Below are positions 25,601 through 34,900 of a DNA stretch of 64,000 bases, piece by piece. The number at the start of each line of letters is the position of its first letter. Position 1 is the stretch's first letter. The notes below the pieces were generated by a model. The model had not been told where the DNA came from. It saw nothing but the letters and a program-made list of their open reading frames with translations, and did not search any database. This DNA is from Rugalucina vietnamica (lineage: Eukaryota > Mollusca > Bivalvia > Lucinida > Lucinidae), in the NCBI GenBank assembly GCA_964017185.1, contig OZ024875.1, positions 48,563,986 through 48,627,985 of the forward strand. The letters run 5' to 3'. The position numbers and the translations under genes were made by a program.

Positions 25601-25781
25601 CACAATTAATCTACTAAAGTAAAGTTGAGCAGCAAGATAGAGATTATTTACCATTTGAATTAATGAGATTTAAGTTTATAACATTTGAAGAGCCGATGAG
25701 CTTTTTTACTTCAGCTGACAGTGCCTTTCCGTTGACACTTGCAATGAAAATTGTTGACAGCAACTTTTTGCTCGATGACAT
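13671..25781 (-). CDS. D-2-hydroxyacid dehydrogenase (glyoxylate/hydroxypyruvate reductase type), 331 aa, 10 exons
   Basis: This gene encodes an oxidoreductase of the D-isomer-specific 2-hydroxyacid dehydrogenase family, which interconverts 2-oxoacids such as glyoxylate or hydroxypyruvate with D-2-hydroxyacids using NAD(P)H. Exons in transcript order: 25781-25652, 24454-24329, 24133-24096, 23658-23537, 20769-20693, 20080-19984, 19790-19670, 19077-19010, 14475-14346, 13757-13671. All introns are GT-AG and phases agree throughout. Visible motifs: WAACTWAGVD near 80-88; the nucleotide-binding GLGDIG at 157-162; INIGRGD with catalytic Arg246; DVFCTEPLP with Glu275; LTPHISG with catalytic His294. 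After the second strand the sequence is ITRS (179-182); an Arg there suggests NADP(H), by analogy with GhrA-type enzymes (inference). Length fits the family (about 310-330). No targeting peptide is evident. It is divergent from DSTYK. GhrA-like and GRHPR-like subfamilies cannot be separated by eye, so no symbol is given. Confidence 0.93.
13812..14088 (-). mobile_element. Family A MITE, copy 3
   Basis: It lies in the last intron of the dehydrogenase gene. It begins ATTACAAAAACATGCCCATG and ends TGGACATGTTATCCTGAT. The palindrome is partly asymmetric through a small insertion (CCTTGGTAACC). Confidence 0.85.
14541..15165 (+). repeat. Family C element, truncated
   Basis: It starts with ACCAGAGGACCAATGATCC and holds one full unit and the start of a second. 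It lacks the terminal GGTGAGCTAAAAA hairpin in place, though GTTAGCTCACCTGAG fragments follow at about 15430-15470. It begins about 65 bp from a dehydrogenase exon. Confidence 0.8.
15818..16092 (-). mobile_element. Family A MITE, copy 4
   Basis: It begins ATTATGAAAACATGCCCATG. The right terminus is degraded (GACATCTTAACATGAT). The palindrome reads GAACCGCCTCGC/TGAGGCAGTGC, with unpaired changes on one side. Confidence 0.8.
16305..16495. repeat. Family G inverted repeat, copy 1
   Basis: Long inverted arms: AATACCTGTCTGGGAACAAC is followed by CAGACAGGTATTT, and the outer arms pair AACCAATGCAACTGAG with its mirror ending GGTTGTCTCTGGATAAC. Related copies lie near 23.3 and 48.1 kb. Confidence 0.65.
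16800..18180 (+). repeat. Family C element, three tandem units
   Basis: Units centre on GGCCATCTTGGTCATGTG near 17050, 17520 and 17975. The 3' end has the GGACGGACGACGG tract and AGGTGAGCTAAAAA. The left terminus (ACCAGAGGACC) is absent, so this copy is 5'-truncated. It lies in the intron between dehydrogenase exons 8 and 9. Confidence 0.85.
18704..18944. mobile_element. Family E MITE, copy 1
   Basis: The left end is CCCAAGGTTATAAAACTTTT followed by CATGCTCAACTCAGCTGAG; the right end is the inverse, ending AAAAAGTTTAATAACCTCGGG. The centre is a second palindrome, AATGCCAACAATTGTTGGCATT, flanked by GATCCTGCTGAT and ATCAGCAGGATC. Confidence 0.8.
19118..19336 (+). mobile_element. Family B MITE, copy 3 (hairpin lost)
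   Basis: The termini are degraded. The central hairpin is reduced by a deletion to GATCAGCTTAACAGCGCC, so this copy can no longer fold like the others. Confidence 0.75.
20208..20490 (+). mobile_element. Family A MITE, copy 5
   Basis: A diverged copy. Its palindrome reads GAACTGCCTC...GAGGCAGTTC: the usual CCG/CGG pair is replaced on both arms at once. Confidence 0.8.
20858..20992 (+). repeat. Family K repeat, left part
   Basis: It begins GATGCCAAGCATACATGTGA and continues as repeated ATCTCCCTATTT blocks. It stops at a family C element; a matching GGGAAATTTCCCTATTTGG to CACATGTATGATGCC segment resumes at 22540-22582, so C appears to be inserted in K. Confidence 0.6.
20993..22513 (+). repeat. 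Family C element, full length, three units
   Basis: Both ends are present: ACCAGAGGACCAATGGTCC at the left, and CCTAACGGCTCAGGTGAGC with TAAAAA at the right. Units centre near 21385, 21840 and 22295. The 133-residue minus-strand ORF at 21021-21422 is repeat sequence: the equivalent stretch in the copy at 14.6 kb reads similarly. Confidence 0.87.
22975..23227 (-). mobile_element. Family B MITE, copy 4
   Basis: Reverse orientation. The TTTGCAGTTACTGCGAA stem is followed by a duplicated half-stem (TTACTGCGAAGCTGATCTG twice). Confidence 0.85.
23311..23505. repeat. Family G inverted repeat, copy 2
   Basis: It contains ATACCTGTCTGGGAACAAAC and the distal TGGTTGTGCTCAGTCCTG to CTGTCTCTGGATAACTAG. 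It abuts dehydrogenase exon 4 (23537-23658). Confidence 0.6.
23745..23875 (-). mobile_element. tRNA-derived SINE (family S1), minus strand
   Basis: Read on the minus strand it gives TTAGTGGTTAGGCCACTAGG (A box), then GAGCTTGATCCCAG (B box) and the CAGTCTTTTAGATGAGAC tail shared with the copy at 3.2 kb. Confidence 0.65.
24019..24060. mobile_element. Family E MITE, one terminus only
   Basis: Only a right-end fragment remains: TGAGTTGAGCAAG followed by AAAAAAGTTTTATAACCTC. Confidence 0.55.
24749..24905 (+). mobile_element. tRNA-derived SINE
   Basis: The A box is TTAGTGTAATGGTTAGAGTA and the B box GGCTTCGATCCCC (about 24803-24815). A non-tRNA tail follows (ACCTTGCTTGGCGATCAGG). It does not close into a normal cloverleaf acceptor stem, so I do not call a functional tRNA. 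Confidence 0.65.
25376..25525 (+). mobile_element. tRNA-derived SINE
   Basis: The A box region is TGGCGCAGGGGTAAAGTG and the B box GAGTTCGATCCTC. The body has GACTTGAGCAAGTCACAATT, resembling the TTGAGCAAGGCACTTTAC core of the SINE at 35.2 kb. Confidence 0.7.
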
Positions 25782-25901
25782 TTTTACTGCGACACCGGTC
25801 AAATTAGAGTAGTTTCCCTTGAGGCGGAAGTGTCAGAATCTCGGACCAATTTCTCTTGTGTGGTTGTGAGGAAAAACACAAGTTTTTGACATCAAGAGAC
25901 C
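25782..25901. promoter_or_regulatory. Shared (bidirectional) promoter region, 120 bp
   Basis: This is the whole interval between the dehydrogenase ATG (minus, 25781) and the DSTYK ATG (plus, 25902). It contains GGCGGAAGTG at 25823-25832, a close match to the ETS/GABPA site, and a CCAAT box at 25846-25850. No TATA box was seen. Transcription starts and 5' UTRs must lie in or very near it unless there are upstream non-coding exons. Role inferred from geometry and motifs. Confidence 0.65.
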
Positions 25902-28900
25902 ATGACAGCCTCATTGATTACTGCCCTTAAAAGATTTAATGGTCATTCTAAACGACTACGGACAATTTTAGAAGAAACAAAACGTTGTTTTGACGACATT
26001 AATGAGAGAACTTTGGATAATGGTATGAAACAAAAACAATAGAAATAACAGCATTCTTTTCCAATGAAAAGTAATCTCTAAAATTTCTTTTACTTTGCAG
26101 TTACACAGAATCTGCACATAATCCTTGCAAGAGGGTACTGCGGTACATATAGAAAGAAAGAAAAATGGAAATATAAGTGAAAGCAAAATGTCAACAGCAA
26201 TTTTCTCCTTTTATATGCGGAATCAAGTGGCATATATATAGCGCTTATATGCCACTTGGCGGAATGTGTTAGCCTTTTGGTAAAGGCTTTAAAGCATCAA
26301 TCTGTATGTTTTTTTTTTGTTTTCTTGTTACTCCCATCAATCAATTTCTGATTATTCTTGGGAGGTGTACATTGTACACTCCGGTGTGCTTGCTGGGTGA
26401 GCCTACATGCATGAGGATAGAACCTGTGTAGGGATCATTAACCTGCACAGGGGATGACTGTCCCTGCACAGGGGGGCCTCCAGTTAACGTCCCAATCCGA
26501 AAGACGGCGCACTGTATCATGTCATCCCTGCAAATGACACGAAGGGAAGCATGTTCGGACCAACAAATTTTCCTCGCCGCAGGCGGGGATTGAACCCGGG
26601 ACCTCTAGCACATGAAGCCAGTGCGCTAACCCCTCGGCTACCTCGCTTGGTATGCTATTAGCCTATTAGGACCAATTCTGGTACTTTAACAGCAGGTGTG
26701 TTCATTTACTGGCTAGTTACATAAAATTGGACAAATATTTTAGTAGCTGTTGGCTATCTGTGTGCAATTGTTGTCATCTGATCAACAATTTAAATATATT
26801 TCAAGAGGTCCTCACCTTGGTTCTACCCCCAAATTGCGTATATTTCCCATGAATTCTGGGTAATTAGCTCTGTCTCAACATGATTGAAAAATTGTTGACT
26901 TTGACATAGATCAACTAAGTCTGACATGTCAGCTGTTTAAATGAATTTTTGATACCTTATTGTTTATTAAAACAACCCATTGAATTTCAATTGGACAGCT
27001 TACAAGTCTGACTACAAGATTCAAGACTTTATTTTACCAATTTTTGGCCCAGCAAGGGCACAAAAAGATGTTGTACAAAGCTTAAGACTAAAGAGTAGAA
27101 GTCTGTCGTTGTTTACTACATGTAAGATCAACTGAAAGCAGGTGAGATGATAGAATGTTTTAGAGCACTATTATTATAAATCAGCAGTTTAATCTACTTG
27201 GGACTGTCTATAAAAAGCACCCCATGCTTCTATATCAAATTAAGTTCTTTTTTTGTTTCTGTTCATTTGGGCTATATGGCTCATTTTTTTCTAGGTCAGC
27301 AGGGATTCACTGCAGAACTTCTACAAGAAGAAGAAGCAGAGATTTTGTGTACTTCTCAGAAACAGCCAGGCATTGTTGTCCTGGGACAGAATGCCTACTG
27401 CAAGTCAAAAGTTGTCAATGAAATCTTCAACAGAACCATATTCCCCACGTTTGACAATACTGATGATAAGACCAAATTTAGGATGGTGAGATTCAAATAT
27501 GGTGACAACTTGAGTGTTAGTCTAGCGTTACCTGGTGATTATGCATTAGTGGATAATTTAGAGGCCCATAACGGGCCCTGGAATACGATTCCGCGTAAGG
27601 ATCTAGAATTTGACAATGAAGATAACTGTGATAATGCTCATGGTGCAGCAGTGTTAGAAGTGACAGTGAACCATCAGCTGCTGAGGTTTGGATGTACGGT
27701 AGTGGTCTCAGAGTGTAATAGTGTAGACACAAGTCAGGTGGCTAGGTGTATAGAAAACATATCTCCAGTTCTGGTGTATGCCTTTCAGACAGACTCACTT
27801 TCCACCAAGGTAGGTATTCATATACTGTGAGTTCAGAAATATTCAATATGTGACTTTTGTTTGGCATTTTTTCTATTTTGGAATTATTACTTATTAGCTA
27901 GCTCTTGAATTCACAATTGTGTACTTTTGCAGTCTTTTTATTTTAGCAAAAAACTTGTGAGCTTTACTGTTCATGTATAATTTACATGGACCAAAAAGCT
28001 GGTCTAGGGTGTTCTTGAATACAAGTACATGTACGAATTTGGCAACATAACATATAAAGAGATTTACAGAGCCTCAAAATAAAGGCTTTGATTAGCTTTA
28101 ACATGGTAAAACATAGCAAAAGAAGATAAAAGTGAGAGTATGAATAACTGAGTGGGACAAGACTACTCTTTATTAGTTCTTTAAATCAAAGACATTAACA
28201 TTTGAGCCGCATCGTGAGAAAACGGGATTATTGCCTATGCGAAAACAAAGGCGCAGATCAGCTTCGCAGTAACTGCGAAGCTGATCAGCGCCTTTGTTTT
28301 CGCTACTCGGATAGTACAATTCCTCTTCTACTTAAATCCGAAATTTCAAGCGTCTAGCTCTTTTCTGAGCTTGTACAGGCCGGTTTGTGTCGGACCTGGT
28401 CGGAAACCCCGAAGACCGGTTTTCTTGCGTCGCGGCTCATTTGATGACTATGAACTTGTCTCATAAGTATAAGTGTTACTAGTGCTTGGGTAAGTTTCTG
28501 TGTTGGTTTTGGTTCACTTGCTGTTTTATATCTTAGTTTAGTTAGATATTGAAGAATAATCAAGTTTAATCCACTAAATGTATGTCATAAGTAATGTGTA
28601 CATGTGTACTTTGTGTGCGGCTTTTAACTTTTATCCAAAACTAATATTTCCATGGGGAAAATAGTAAAATTGTCTATAAGGATTAGCAGCCTTGTATAAA
28701 AGCTGACAATAAGGAAAGGAGGTGGCCTAGAAGTTAGGTTGTTAGACTTCGGATCCAGACATCTTGGGTTCAATCCTCAGCTCATTTCCTCCTCATAGTA
28801 CTGATTGCTGACAAAGAATGGTGGCTCTGTCGCTTCATGACTAAAAATTGTTGCAGGGATGTTAAATCACAAAATGATCAAACAAAAATAAAATCTGACA

Positions 28901-31900
28901 TTAATTTCCCGGTTTATTGCAGGATATTCAAGAGTTAGAGGAAATCAAGCAAATCACTCACTTCCAGCCTATTTGTTTTGTCAAAGTTCCCAATCCTTGG
29001 CCCCCAGACAGTCAAGTGCAGATGGTGTCGGGCGGACCATTCCACTGCGCCCCAGTCTCCACACCGATATCCCCACCAGTAATGGACAACACCGGGGAAC
29101 AGCTGGACTACATGCTGCAAAGTGGTAGTCCAGGGACTGTAAATGTAGATATTAGGCCATTGAGTCTAGATGTTGGGGCTGGGGATTCCAGGGACAGTAT
29201 GCCAGCTCTCCGACGGCATACACAACCTGACAAGTCACCGGCATCTCCGACATCCCCATCTCACAGACAGGGTCGTGTGTTTGTGACCTCTATCCCTCCA
29301 ACAGACTGTACAATGGTATTCAAACAATTATGTGGCATTGGTTACCTCACTGATACCCCCGGTGTTAGAAACATTTCACGAGATATTGTCGGAGATTATT
29401 TCGACGTCGACAGTGTACTTGTGTCAAATTTTGATCATTTCATGTCGTCTTTCACAAACTTTCTAGAACAGACACTTCAGCAGTTTCTAGTGAACTCTGT
29501 CACCGTGCTGAACAATACTCACATACGATGTCTCAACACTTTCATAATATCGGCATTCGACATGGCAAGAGACATGTTAATCACGCCAAAGAAGCTCGAG
29601 TTTGCACGTGACAGGGAGGAGGAGCTATATAAGTCACTGTTACAGATAGCTGTAGATAAGGGAGACGAAATCAAAGACATGATAGCAAACACAATAGCAT
29701 CTAACTGGGATAAATTGGTGGAGAAAGCCAATGATTATGACTTCATAGGTAAGGTTATCCAACTTATCCTGTTTGTGATGAATGGGCTTGTCCATCATTA
29801 TCATTTGGGTGAGTCCACATTCATTTTAAGGGGCATCAAGAGTGGTTTTAAATTTTCATTTCTTTTTTTGATTAAATGAATAAAATTACACATGGACCTC
29901 GTTATAATATGGTTCATTACAACACAGTTTTGGATATAACACTGATCGCTGCTGGACCCCACATTGTCATTGTTGACTATTTTTGCTATATGTCTATACA
30001 TTTTTCTCTTGTTATAACAAGGATTGAATAAGGAACACCGAAATTGGCTTGGACCCCAACAGTAGTGTTAGAGAGAGGTTGTGGTGTATATTTCTCAGTA
30101 ATCATTAAATGAGCCATGTCATGAGACAGACTGTCTTCAAAGTTTCTGAGCAGGTTCAACACATACCGGGCTCTCCTGCCACAGAATAGGGAAAGGGATA
30201 AACTGTTTGATTTAGGAATAAGCAGGATTGTGTTTCATTTGTTCATTACGAAAACATGCCCATATGATATACAGTAATTTTTTTCAGGTCAAAAATCGAT
30301 AATTTTCAGAGGAAAATTTTTGATATTTTTCTTATTTTTGCTCAAAACATAGATTGTGGGAACACGTTAGAACCGCCTCGCTGAGGCGGTTCTAACGAGT
30401 ACCCACAATCTATGTTTTGGAGCAAAAATAAGAAAAATAGGTTTACCCTTGCATACCCCAGTTATACTATATAAAAGTGGGGTATAAGGGGGTATTCATT
30501 TCACGGACATGTTTTCCTGATGTTGTATTTAAAGATACACCCTACTCAGTGGATCATCTGTTTTTCTGATGTATGCAAAATAAGTTTTCATATAACTCAG
30601 CTCAAAATTTGCATCCTATCTGTTAAAACATGCACTCAAGGTGATGCTCTTGACCTCAGAAGTACTTTAATACAGTAATAGAATGGTCATTGCCACATGA
30701 TATTCACCCTGACAAAATCTTTTGAGGCCTCAGATGTTTATTAGCCTGCTTATTCATAGACAGCTTCTAAAGTTTTTGATTAGATAAAGTATTAGCTTAT
30801 GAAACCATGCAATCCCAGTAAGCAGCCTGGTCCCGAAGTTATAAAACTTTTTTCATGCTCTACTCAGCTGAGACTAAAATTTATCCTGCTCATAAATGTT
30901 AAAATGCCAACAATTGTTGACATTTTTTATCAGCAGGATAGATTACAGGCTTTTGTGATCTAAACATGAAATTTCAATTTATTTGGGCTATTTTGGTATT
31001 TATGAGCAGTTTACATTTGATGCTCATCAGGATTGAGCATGAAAAAAGTTTTATAACCTCGGGACCTGCTATATGTCGCACATTGTTGCAAGCTTTATTA
31101 TATTGGCTTGGTTTATCATGTTTATAGTATACATTAGAAAGTTTACCATATGTGACCTTCGTGATTAATCACTGATATCAGGGTGCAATGATTTTAATAA
31201 ACATGATTTCATCGGCTTTATTTCATCATAAGAAAACCTTCAACTTTCTAAACTATTCAAATAGTATGTATGAAATACTGTGGGTTATTGTTTTAGTATT
31301 ATTTTTTGTGTGTATTCATTAGATTTGCCTGGAAGAGGCTTGTTCAATGTTAGGTTCCCAAGTTAAATGCTTTTGCGATTTTTAATACAGTGCATGTCAA
31401 CAAGTAATTATGCCAAGAACCTCTGTTACATATATACATGTACTTAAAGACCTTTCTATAGATATGCATTACATCATAATATGACCAGGAACTAAATGAA
31501 AAAGAAAAATGATATGATTGAAAAGAAATTTAATCTTGATAGGGGTGTACTTTTATATCTTATTGCCATTCATGTCAATGATATTGTAAAAAATAATCTT
31601 GATAATGTTCACGATATTGACTTGGATTGTTATGAGTCCATGAAACACATGCATATGATATCACCCTGATCATCAGGGAGACTCCTGGAAATGAGCAGTA
31701 AAATGACATAAATTTTCTCTAAAATACATGTATGTCACTTTCTTCAAGAAAATTAAAAAAATCCCAGGGATGAACCAAGAATTTTCTTATATATACTACA
31801 TTTTCAAAAAAATCTCCCTGAAATGGGAAATCTCCTTGATGCCACTTTCAAACTCATCATGTCTTTTATTGTCATCTTAACCTGCAAATGGACAATTTTT

Positions 31901-34900
31901 TAAGAACTGTATGAATATATAGAAAGATAATCATTTTTGTCTTGCCATATTGATGGGCATAGCTATTTGATTTGAAAATTGACTCTCTGAGAGAATGTCT
32001 GTATAGTACATGTATTGTTAAAAATTTCAATGACTCTTGAACCTATTAGATTCCCTTTCTGCTTTGAAAGTAAATATTTTAAAATTTTACTCATTGTTGG
32101 AGAAAAGTGCCAGTCTGTCAGACAAACCAGCAGTATTTCATTATGATGGTCAGAAAGTTTCATTCTGTCTGACAAATGTCTGGTCAAGATTTCATTATGA
32201 TTAACATAACTTTAGGAACTTTTCTGCAAACTAAGCCTTTTTCCAGCAAGAATTTGCTATTTTGTAGCAGCTAGCTCAAGTAGACTGAAGAAAGATTTCA
32301 TGAAGACTGGTTGATTTGCTCGCAACCCTATTTCTATGCTTTCCTGTTTGTTTAGACTTACTTGAATGGTGTCTCATAATTCAGGAAAATACATTATGAA
32401 TATGGCATGATATAAAATTGCAGGTGTTGACTTCAGTGAGAAGGGAGAGATATTGACCCCTAAAGGGCTGAAGATATGTACGGGTCAGATCCAGGAGCTG
32501 GTTCTAGGAGGTCTGAACCAGGCTGTAGCAGGGAAACTTGTCAGTTCTGTTGATATTCTCAGGGATTCATACACAGGTAAATGCAGTATGCAACTTAGAT
32601 CAGTGAATTCATTGTATAAAAAACATTTCGTCTAACAGACATTTCATCTAAAGGACATTTCGTCTAAAGGACATTATGCCTAAATGTCATTTTGTCTAAT
32701 GGACATTTCGTCTTAATACGACATTTTGTCTAAAGTTCGTCTAAAAATGTCTAAAAACATCTAAAATTCGTCTAAAACTCGTCTTAAACATAAATGATAA
32801 GGAGAACAAATTTTATTGATGATATTTAATAGCTCAAATTGTAGACAATCCATGTATTTCATATCTAAAATGGTATAATAAAATGGTAGATAGTATAAGC
32901 CATATTGTGCAATTCTGTGCATATTGTGCATGGTCAAATAATAAAAACGTTGTTTAGAATATGTTTCTACATGTTTATGTTTTAAAAACTCAGAATGTTT
33001 TACTGATGTGAAAGGATTGAAAGAAAAATATGATCTACACTAATGTCTGTGTAAAAAGAAATGATAAACAAATATAGACCTCACATTGATTAATATTGAT
33101 TTAAAGTAGGGTACGACATTTGGTCTAAAAAGTCTTCAATTTTCAACTGTTTTTTAGACCAAATGTCATACATGCTTGATTTTATAGACAAATTGTCCAT
33201 TAGACAAAATGTCCTTTAGACGAAATGTCATGTAGACAAATTAATTGTTCTTTAGACCAAATGTCCTTGAGACGAATTGGCATTTAGACAAAATATCCTT
33301 TAGATGAAAGGGCATTTAGATGAAATGGTTTTAGACAAAATATCCTGCACCCCACAAATTTATGAGAACCTTGTAGAAATATGGAAGTGACATCCCAACC
33401 GGGCTATAGCTTTTGACAGAGATATTAAGCAACAAAAGAAACAAACAAAATTTTGCATGTATATTTTTGCTACTTTTCAGGCACTTTAACCAGGTGTTTG
33501 GAAAGTTTGGAGAAAGTTGAAAGAGAAAACCCAGCTACAACACAAGCTCTCAAACAGGTACTGTACTATATTTGTAGAACTTGACTGGGAAGCATGATGA
33601 TTTGTGTAACTAGTGAGGCCATATCAGGGGAAAGAGGTCTTAGCTTCCTTCTCACTGACAGAAAAGTGACCTTTCTTCCCAGCTCCCTAAAATGTTTTCC
33701 TCAGATCCCTGCTCCCTAAAACCCCAAAAGTTTTTGCTTGCTCCCCAGCTCCCTGAAAATAAATGGCCCTTCTCCCTCATCTACAAAACCCCTAATAGGG
33801 CCCCAGGGGGTCAAGAGTTGATCCCGCTGTTTGACAAATCAAAATGCAGTCAGACTACATTGTATGTGATTGTTTGATAGCTCTTAATGTGCAGCCAATA
33901 GAAGACTGATTGATTTAAAGGCTGACCTGTCATTTTGCTGCTTTGAAAGCAGGAAAGCATTACATTCTTTCTCTATCTATAAAATTCTTATCTGTAAAAG
34001 AGAAAGCCTTTAATTGAGACTTCGATTACTTAGATCTAGTTGCCTTCAATGACTTATTCAAATTCTGGCATTTATTTGTCATTGTGCACAATATGATATA
34101 TTTGCAGATATTAAATGCAGCGTACCAAGTGGAGATTACCGTGAGGTCAAGTTCGACCTTGATTCATTTTCTCCTTGAGAGAATGAAACAGGTGAGACAA
34201 CCACAGAGATGTGTAAACTAGAGTGAGCTCCCTTGGTGTAATTGAAAAAAGACAAACATTTGAGACCTATTTCTGTTTCCCATCATTTTGGTGAATGTCG
34301 CAGTCCATATACACAAAATTGTTCCTGCAAAACACAAATTGTTTTATACAGTTGGCGTTAATTTGCAATAAAAATGTTCCTGTTTGTGACAGTAGTTCAT
34401 AGAGTTTTGGATTCTCTCAGGTTTTACTTTTCTGCCGACAACTAAGTAAAGCCTTATTTCAAGGATTTTGAATTATACTTTAAAAAAAAAAAGTCCGAAT
34501 AAAAAGTCAGAAATGTATGTCTCAAGTGATTGTCTGTAAATCATTTGCACATGGACCTCACTCTGTTATATTTGAGCCACCTCGTGGGAAAACCAACAAT
34601 GTGGTTTTCGAACAGGTCCGACACAAACCGGACTGTACACGCACTGAAAAGAGCTAGAAGCTTGAAATTTCGGATTTAAGTAGAAGAGGAATTGTACTAT
34701 CCGAGTAGCGAAAACAAAGGCGCTGATCAGTTTCGCGGTTACCGCGAAGCTGATCTGCGTCTTTGTTTTCGCCTATGCAGATTGTTGGTTTTCCCATGAG
34801 GCGGCTCATTTATATGAAGTTGTTAATATTTCACCATATTTTTACCACAGATAGTACAAATGACATATCGTCTTGAGTTGTCCGTCAATACGAGCTACAC

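Noticed and set aside
29337-29370. DTPG in DSTYK (GYLTDTPGV), resembling a GTPase G3 motif
   Set aside because: It lies about 280 residues after the P-loop-like site, far beyond normal G1-G3 spacing, and is not kept in vertebrate DSTYK as I recall it; probably coincidence.
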